From Actinomadura barringtoniae (GTDB lineage Bacteria; Actinomycetota; Actinomycetes; Streptosporangiales; Streptosporangiaceae): a DNA stretch of 64,000 nucleotides. A program made the translations under genes and the position numbers. The notes beneath the pieces are model-generated. The model worked only from the letters and a program-made list of their open reading frames with translations, was not told the DNA's origin and ran no database searches. Of this stretch, positions 60,374 to 64,000 are shown piece by piece. The number at the start of each line of letters is the position of its first letter. The first letter of the stretch is position 1. The stretch covers positions 62,001 through 126,000 of the forward strand of contig NZ_JAGEOJ010000021.1 in assembly GCF_017573505.1 (NCBI RefSeq), given 5' to 3'.

Positions 60374-61897
60374 ATGCGGATCATGCTCCTGCCGGTAGCG
60401 GCACTCGCCCTCGGAGCCATCGGCGTCTCCACTCCCACGGAAGTCGCCTCCACCACCCTCACCACGTTCTCCACAGCGCGCCTCGACCACGCCCGCACCG
60501 TCGCGGCCACCACCACGCTCACGACCGCCGCCACAACGACCGCCACGGCCCGCACCACCGCCGCGACGACAACAACGGCCGCGACCACAGCCGGGACCAT
60601 CGCCGCGACTGGGCCCGCCGCCGCGACCGGGACCGCGACCGCGACTGGAAGCGCGACCGCGACTGGGACCGCGACCGGAAGCGCGACCGGGACCGGGAGC
60701 GCTGCCGCGACCGGGACCGGAGTTGCGGCCGGGACCGCGGCCCAGATCGCGGCGGGGACTGCCGGCACGGCCAGGTCCGCGACCACGTCCGCCGGGACCG
60801 CGGCCCAGATCGCGGCGGGGACTGCCGGCACGGCCAGGTCCGCGACCACGTCCGCGACGACCGCCGCGACTGGGACGGCGGCCCGGACCATGGCCGGGAC
60901 TGCCGCCGCGACCAAGGCCCGGACCGCCGCCAGGGCCGGAGCCGCGGCAGGGGCCGCGGCCGGGACCGCGGCCCGGACTGCCGCCGGGACCGCAGCTGCG
61001 ACGACCGCCGCGACGAGGACCACGGCCGGGACCACGTCCGCGGCCACCGCCAAGACGGCAACCACTACGGCCGCCGCAGCGGCGGCCACCACGTCCGGCG
61101 CGACCACCACGGCTGGGAAGGCTGGAGCTCCGGCGACGGGTGCTTCGGGGCCTCGGCGGGTGCGGGCGCGGACGGCGTTCCTGGCCGATGCGGGCACCGG
61201 TAAGCGGCTCTGGGCGAGGCATTCGGGAGCGCGGCGACAGATCGGGAGCATCACGAAGGTCATGACCGCGCTGATCGTTCTGCAAGCCGGCCACCTCGAC
61301 CGCAAGATCCGCATCAAGTCCGCGCACGTCGCGTACGCCGCCTCGCGCAACGGTTCGACGGCGCGGCTGCGGGTGGGCGATCGGCTGACGACGCGCGAAC
61401 TCCTGTACGCGATGATGCTGCCGTCGGGATGCGATGCCGCCGCCGCGCTGGCGGACACTTACGGCCCGGGCCAGGGGCGGTTCGTGCGCAAGATGAACCG
61501 GACCGCCCGTCGGCTCGGGATGAGCCGCACGCACTACGTCGACATGTCGGGCCTGTCGACCGCCGGGTACTCCTCGGCGCGCGACCAGACCGTCCTCGGC
61601 CGCTACGTGATGCGCAGCGCCACGTTCCGCCAGATCGTTTCGCGGGATCGGTACGTGGCGCACGGCAACCGGGGGCACGGCCGGTACGTGTGGCTGAGCA
61701 CCAACGAGCTGCTCGGCGCGTATCCCGGCATCCTTGGGATCAAGAGCGGCCACACGTCCGCCGCCGGCTACAGCTTCTTGTTCGCCGCGCGCCGGTACGG
61801 CCGTACGCTCATCGGCGCCGTTCTCAACAGCTCGCAGACGCGCCCCGGCGCCCGCTTCGCCGACGCCGCACGCGTCCTCAACTGGGGCTTCCGCTGA
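60374..61897 (+). CDS. D-alanyl-D-alanine carboxypeptidase (S11 family)
   Basis: 507 residues from the ATG at 60374; no strong ribosome site visible. Signal-like start MRIMLLPVAALALGAIGVSTP, then ~240 residues almost wholly Thr, Ala, Gly and Arg with a 63-bp exact DNA duplication. The enzyme domain begins near FLADAGTGKRLWARHSGARR: nucleophile motif GSITKVMTALIVL (S-x-x-K), second motif PSGCDAA (S-G-C instead of S-x-N, as in other actinobacterial S11 enzymes), third GIKSGHTSAAG. It trims the terminal D-Ala of stem peptides and so controls cross-linking. Confidence 0.87.
   Translation: MRIMLLPVAALALGAIGVSTPTEVASTTLTTFSTARLDHARTVAATTTLTTAATTTATARTTAATTTTAATTAGTIAATGPAAATGTATATGSATATGTATGSATGTGSAAATGTGVAAGTAAQIAAGTAGTARSATTSAGTAAQIAAGTAGTARSATTSATTAATGTAARTMAGTAAATKARTAARAGAAAGAAAGTAARTAAGTAAATTAATRTTAGTTSAATAKTATTTAAAAAATTSGATTTAGKAGAPATGASGPRRVRARTAFLADAGTGKRLWARHSGARRQIGSITKVMTALIVLQAGHLDRKIRIKSAHVAYAASRNGSTARLRVGDRLTTRELLYAMMLPSGCDAAAALADTYGPGQGRFVRKMNRTARRLGMSRTHYVDMSGLSTAGYSSARDQTVLGRYVMRSATFRQIVSRDRYVAHGNRGHGRYVWLSTNELLGAYPGILGIKSGHTSAAGYSFLFAARRYGRTLIGAVLNSSQTRPGARFADAARVLNWGFR
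60731..60856. repeat. 63-bp tandem duplication in the carboxypeptidase gene
   Basis: 60731-60793 and 60794-60856 are identical by eye and in phase, encoding two copies of GTAAQIAAGTAGTARSATTSA. Neighbouring DNA is also simple Thr/Ala/Gly repeats. Confidence 0.85.
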
Positions 61898-62320
61898 CGG
61901 GGCATCCGCTGACCAGCCCGGTCGGCGCGGCTGGCCCGACCTGCCCCAGCTGCCCGGTCACCCCACCGACCGGGCAGGTTTCACTGACCCGGTCGGTCCT
62001 ACCTGCCCGCTCAGCCCTACCTGCCCGGTCAGCCACACTGGCCTCACCGGCGCGGCCGGTCCCACCTGCCCGGCCAGCCCTATCGGCCCGGTCCGCGCTA
62101 CCGCCCTGGTCGGCGCGGCTGGCCCGGTTCGCCCCACCGGCACGGTCGGCTCCGCCTGCTCGGTCAGCCCTACCGGCCTGGTCAGCTCCACCCGCCACGG
62201 CCGGTTTCACCGCCACGGCCGGTCCCACCGGTCCGCCCTGTCTCCCGGTCCGCCCTGTCGGCACGGTCGGCCCCGCAGGTCCGGTCGGTCCTGCCAGCCC
62301 GGCTGGCCCCGCAGGTTCGG
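61898..62320. repeat. satellite-like tract of CCGGTC-based repeats
   Basis: About 420 bases made largely of imperfect units around CGGTC(A/G)GCCCTACC and CCTGCCCGGTCAG. Open frames run through it on both strands but their products are low-complexity (Gly/Pro/Arg or Arg/Ala/Gly) and no ribosome site is seen, so I call no gene. It separates the carboxypeptidase from the MerR gene. Confidence 0.7.
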
Positions 62321-63295
62321 TTAGCCGGCGTTCAGGCGTAGCGCCTTGATGAACCACTCGAAGACCGGCACCAGCGTCGGCGGGACGGGCCAGCCGTTGA
62401 TCACCGCGAGGAGCTGCCAGTAGCGTTCGGCGTCGCGGTCGCTGCCTACCTCGAGCCGGTGCAGCATCGCGCGCCGGAACTCCGGCCCGTCCGTGCTGCC
62501 GAACGCCTCGGCGTATGCCGCGATCAACTCGTCGACGACCCGCGAGGCCTCCGCCGACTCGGGTGCTTGACCTGCGGCGATGGCGTTCTCGACCTTGGTA
62601 CGGATCGTCTCGGTCAGCTCGTGATGGAGACCGTCCTGGTAGCCGGTGTCGCGTTCGGACGCCTGGAGCTCGGCCATCCGCCGGATCCGCGCGCGGAAGT
62701 CCGGGTTCTGGACGAGCTCGGCGAGCTCCACCCAGGCGTCCACCTGCTCGGGCGCCGGGTCGTCGGGCAGCTCCGGCATCGCCGAACGCATCATCGCGAC
62801 GAACTCGGGATTGGCGTCCAGGCCGCCGAACGTGTCCTCGATGAAGTCGATGACGATCCGGTTGCGCTCCTCGTCGGAGAGCTTGGCGAGCTTGTGCATG
62901 AGTTCCATCTCCTCCGGACCCGAGCCGCGCTTGGCCACCGCGCGCATCACCGCGCGCCGCAACCGCAGCGTGCTGATCTGCGCGTCCAGGGCCTCGGCGT
63001 GCGCGGCGGCGACCTCGGAGACGGTCACCTCGCGGTCCAGCACCCGCTGGACGGTCGCGAGGTCGACGCCGAGTTCGCGCAGCGTACGGACGAGGTCCAG
63101 GCGGGCGAGCGCGTTCAGGTCGTACAGCCGGTAACCGGCATCGGTGCGGGCGGTCGGCGGTACGACCCCGCTGTCGGAGTAGAACCGGATCGTCTTCACC
63201 GGCAGGCCCGTTCGCCTGGCCAGCTCGCCGATCGTGTAGAGCTCGTCGTCCGCGTAACGGTCGTCGTCCGTGTAGGGGTCGTTGCCGCCGTCCAT
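62321..63295 (-). CDS. MerR-family transcriptional regulator
   Basis: 324 residues from the ATG at 63295, with AAGGTGAGGG just upstream; a GTG at 63322 is less likely. DNA-binding N-terminus: YTIGELARRTGLPVKTIRFYSDSGVVPPTARTDAGYRLYDLNALARLDLVRTLRELGVDLATVQRVLD. Then a coiled coil and a ~200-residue helical C-terminus of the type seen in larger actinomycete MerR proteins (e.g. LSDEERNRIVIDFIEDTFGGLD); the ligand is unknown. Palindromes at 63312-63326 and 63329-63344 lie just upstream, suggesting autoregulation. Confidence 0.88.
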   Translation of the reverse strand: MDGGNDPYTDDDRYADDELYTIGELARRTGLPVKTIRFYSDSGVVPPTARTDAGYRLYDLNALARLDLVRTLRELGVDLATVQRVLDREVTVSEVAAAHAEALDAQISTLRLRRAVMRAVAKRGSGPEEMELMHKLAKLSDEERNRIVIDFIEDTFGGLDANPEFVAMMRSAMPELPDDPAPEQVDAWVELAELVQNPDFRARIRRMAELQASERDTGYQDGLHHELTETIRTKVENAIAAGQAPESAEASRVVDELIAAYAEAFGSTDGPEFRRAMLHRLEVGSDRDAERYWQLLAVINGWPVPPTLVPVFEWFIKALRLNAG

Positions 63296-63311
63296 GTCCC
63301 TCACCTTGCGG

Positions 63312-63344
63312 TCTCCAGCCACTGGAGACTCAAGTCGACTTGAG
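63312..63344. promoter_or_regulatory. two palindromes in front of the MerR gene
   Basis: CTCCAG-CCA-CTGGAG at 63312-63326 and the perfect 16-base palindrome CTCAAGTCGACTTGAG at 63329-63344. The second fits a MerR-type operator in a promoter spacer. Confidence 0.6.
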
Positions 63345-63356
63345 CCGCCGCACGCA

Positions 63357-63392
63357 AATATCGCGTACGGCGAGATCGCCGTACGCGATATT
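63357..63392 (-). terminator. 17-bp perfect inverted repeat
   Basis: Arms AATATCGCGTACGGCGA and TCGCCGTACGCGATATT with only GA between. Lies between the small gene's stop (63457) and the MerR gene, so it is probably the terminator of the former, though it could also be a protein site. Confidence 0.6.
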
Positions 63393-63456
63393 CAACGCGG
63401 CTCACCGACCGTCAGATCCGACGAACCAGCAGGTCAGGGCCTCACTACGAGAACGG

Positions 63457-63936
63457 TCAGCCCTCGTAGTTGGGGTCGGCGATGGTGGGCGTGCCGCCCT
63501 CCTTGTGGACCTTGCGCAGCTCTTCCACGTACTCGCGGGAGAACATCGCCGACAGCGTCGCGACGCCGCCGCGGTGCACGCGGACCTCGGCGCCGCGCAG
63601 CTGCCCGACCAGCCGAACGCGCCGTCCGGACCCGTTCTCGCCGGTCCAGTCCTTGACGCGGCCGCGGCCGGTGAACGTCAGGTCCCAGCTGTCGATCTCG
63701 GTGTCGTCGTTCACCAGCAGCTTCACCCAGGCGTGGTCGAGGTTCAGGTGGATCTCGATGTCGCCCTCGGGGATCCGCGGCGAGCGCAGGTCCAGGACGG
63801 CCCCGCCGCGGTGGGCGCGGACCTCGAACGTGCGCGCGGTGGTCCAGTGGCCGAGGTGCTTGACGGTGCGGTAGTCCGCCTGGACGCGCTCAGTGGTGGC
63901 GGTGGTGGCGGTGGCGTTCGTGGTGGTGGTGTCCAT
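63457..63936 (-). CDS. conserved-looking protein of unknown function
   Basis: 159 residues, ATG at 63936 with GGGAGGAG upstream. I do not recognise a named family. After a Thr/Ala-rich start (MDTTTTNATATTATTERVQADYR) comes a compact, probably all-beta domain: FEVRAHRGGAVLDLRSPRIP, EGDIEIHLNLDHAWVKLLVNDDTEIDSWDLTFTGRGRVKDW and RRVRLVGQLRGAEVRVHRGGVATLSAMF. No signal peptide or membrane helix. A beta-rich region of this kind occurs in many actinomycete hypothetical proteins. MerR follows downstream on the same strand after a strong hairpin. Confidence 0.75.
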   Translation of the reverse strand: MDTTTTNATATTATTERVQADYRTVKHLGHWTTARTFEVRAHRGGAVLDLRSPRIPEGDIEIHLNLDHAWVKLLVNDDTEIDSWDLTFTGRGRVKDWTGENGSGRRVRLVGQLRGAEVRVHRGGVATLSAMFSREYVEELRKVHKEGGTPTIADPNYEG

Positions 63937-63979
63937 GGTTGTCTCCTCCCGAGACCGGGTACCGACTCTCCTTGCGAGT

Positions 63980-63996
63980 GACTCTTTCTCAGAGTC
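63980..63996. promoter_or_regulatory. inverted repeat upstream of the last gene
   Basis: GACTCT-TTCTC-AGAGTC, perfect 6-bp arms around five bases, 43 bases before the start codon at 63936. The window ends just beyond, so any upstream promoter may be cut off. Confidence 0.45.
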
Positions 63997-64000
63997 TCTC

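Noticed and set aside
60293..61753. 486-codon minus-strand frame over the carboxypeptidase
   Set aside because: Arg/Gly/Pro composition comes from the antisense of Thr/Ala repeats; S11 motifs are on the plus strand.
61429..62349. 306-codon plus-strand frame running from the carboxypeptidase gene into the repeat
   Set aside because: Out of phase with the gene; Pro/Arg/Ala repetition, no start site.

Overview
This is the replication-origin region of a high-GC actinomycete. The order gyrB / dciA (DUF721) / recF / gnd / dnaN / oriC / dnaA / rpmH / rnpA / yidD / yidC / jag / rsmG / parA / parB, followed by trxA / trxB / sigM-type cluster / murJ / cca, is the classical arrangement of Streptomyces and its relatives. 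Sequence style (very high GC, GTG and TTG starts, long disordered Pro/Gly/Ala linkers) and the neighbours suggest a Streptosporangiales-type organism, perhaps Thermomonosporaceae. That placement is an inference, not a database result.

Layout. Positions 1-10.7 kb: replication genes on the minus strand (gyrB lacking its last few codons, dciA, recF, gnd, dnaN), then oriC (about 7.0-7.8 kb, many DnaA boxes), then an unusually long dnaA. 11.5-18.3 kb: plus-strand rpmH-rnpA-yidD-yidC-jag (ribosome, RNase P and membrane-protein insertion), a minus-strand small membrane protein, and rsmG-parA-parB with parS sites. 18.3-20.3 kb: a gene-poor, apparently decayed stretch. 20.3-30.7 kb: D-Ala-D-Ala ligase, an aminotransferase, a GNAT protein, a Ser/Thr kinase with a giant repetitive linker, trxB-trxA, a dienelactone-hydrolase-like protein, and a SigM-type sigma factor with its zinc anti-sigma factor.

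31-41 kb: envelope assembly block (pseudokinase, MurJ lipid II flippase, DUF6049 secreted/anchored protein), a YbaK-type tRNA deacylase, CCA-adding enzyme and BioA. 41-49.7 kb: a class-2 UvrA-like ABC protein, an MFS transporter, an orphan peptide-binding lipoprotein, inositol-phosphate synthase with its PadR regulator, and a DUF5318 protein. 49.8-61.9 kb: two tandem bifunctional penicillin-binding proteins, a small unrecognised protein, a GT87 mannosyltransferase-like membrane protein, a PF10118 hydrolase, an epoxide hydrolase and a D-Ala-D-Ala carboxypeptidase. The right end holds a satellite-like repeat, a MerR regulator and a small conserved-looking protein.

The genes form two functional themes: chromosome replication/segregation around oriC, and peptidoglycan assembly (Ddl, MurJ plus pseudokinase, two class A PBPs, a DD-carboxypeptidase), with thiol-redox/sigma control between them. 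The most unusual sequence-level features are a 449-bp stretch apparently read in two frames (murJ start inside the DUF6049 gene), the ~440-residue Gln/Gly/Tyr-rich linker of DnaA, the separate-gene pseudokinase next to MurJ, duplicated PBPs sharing an upstream element and six-cysteine tails, TetR-like operators with no TetR gene in sight, and several simple-sequence tracts including a G-quadruplex-type array. I found no tRNA or rRNA gene, CRISPR array, prophage or transposase.
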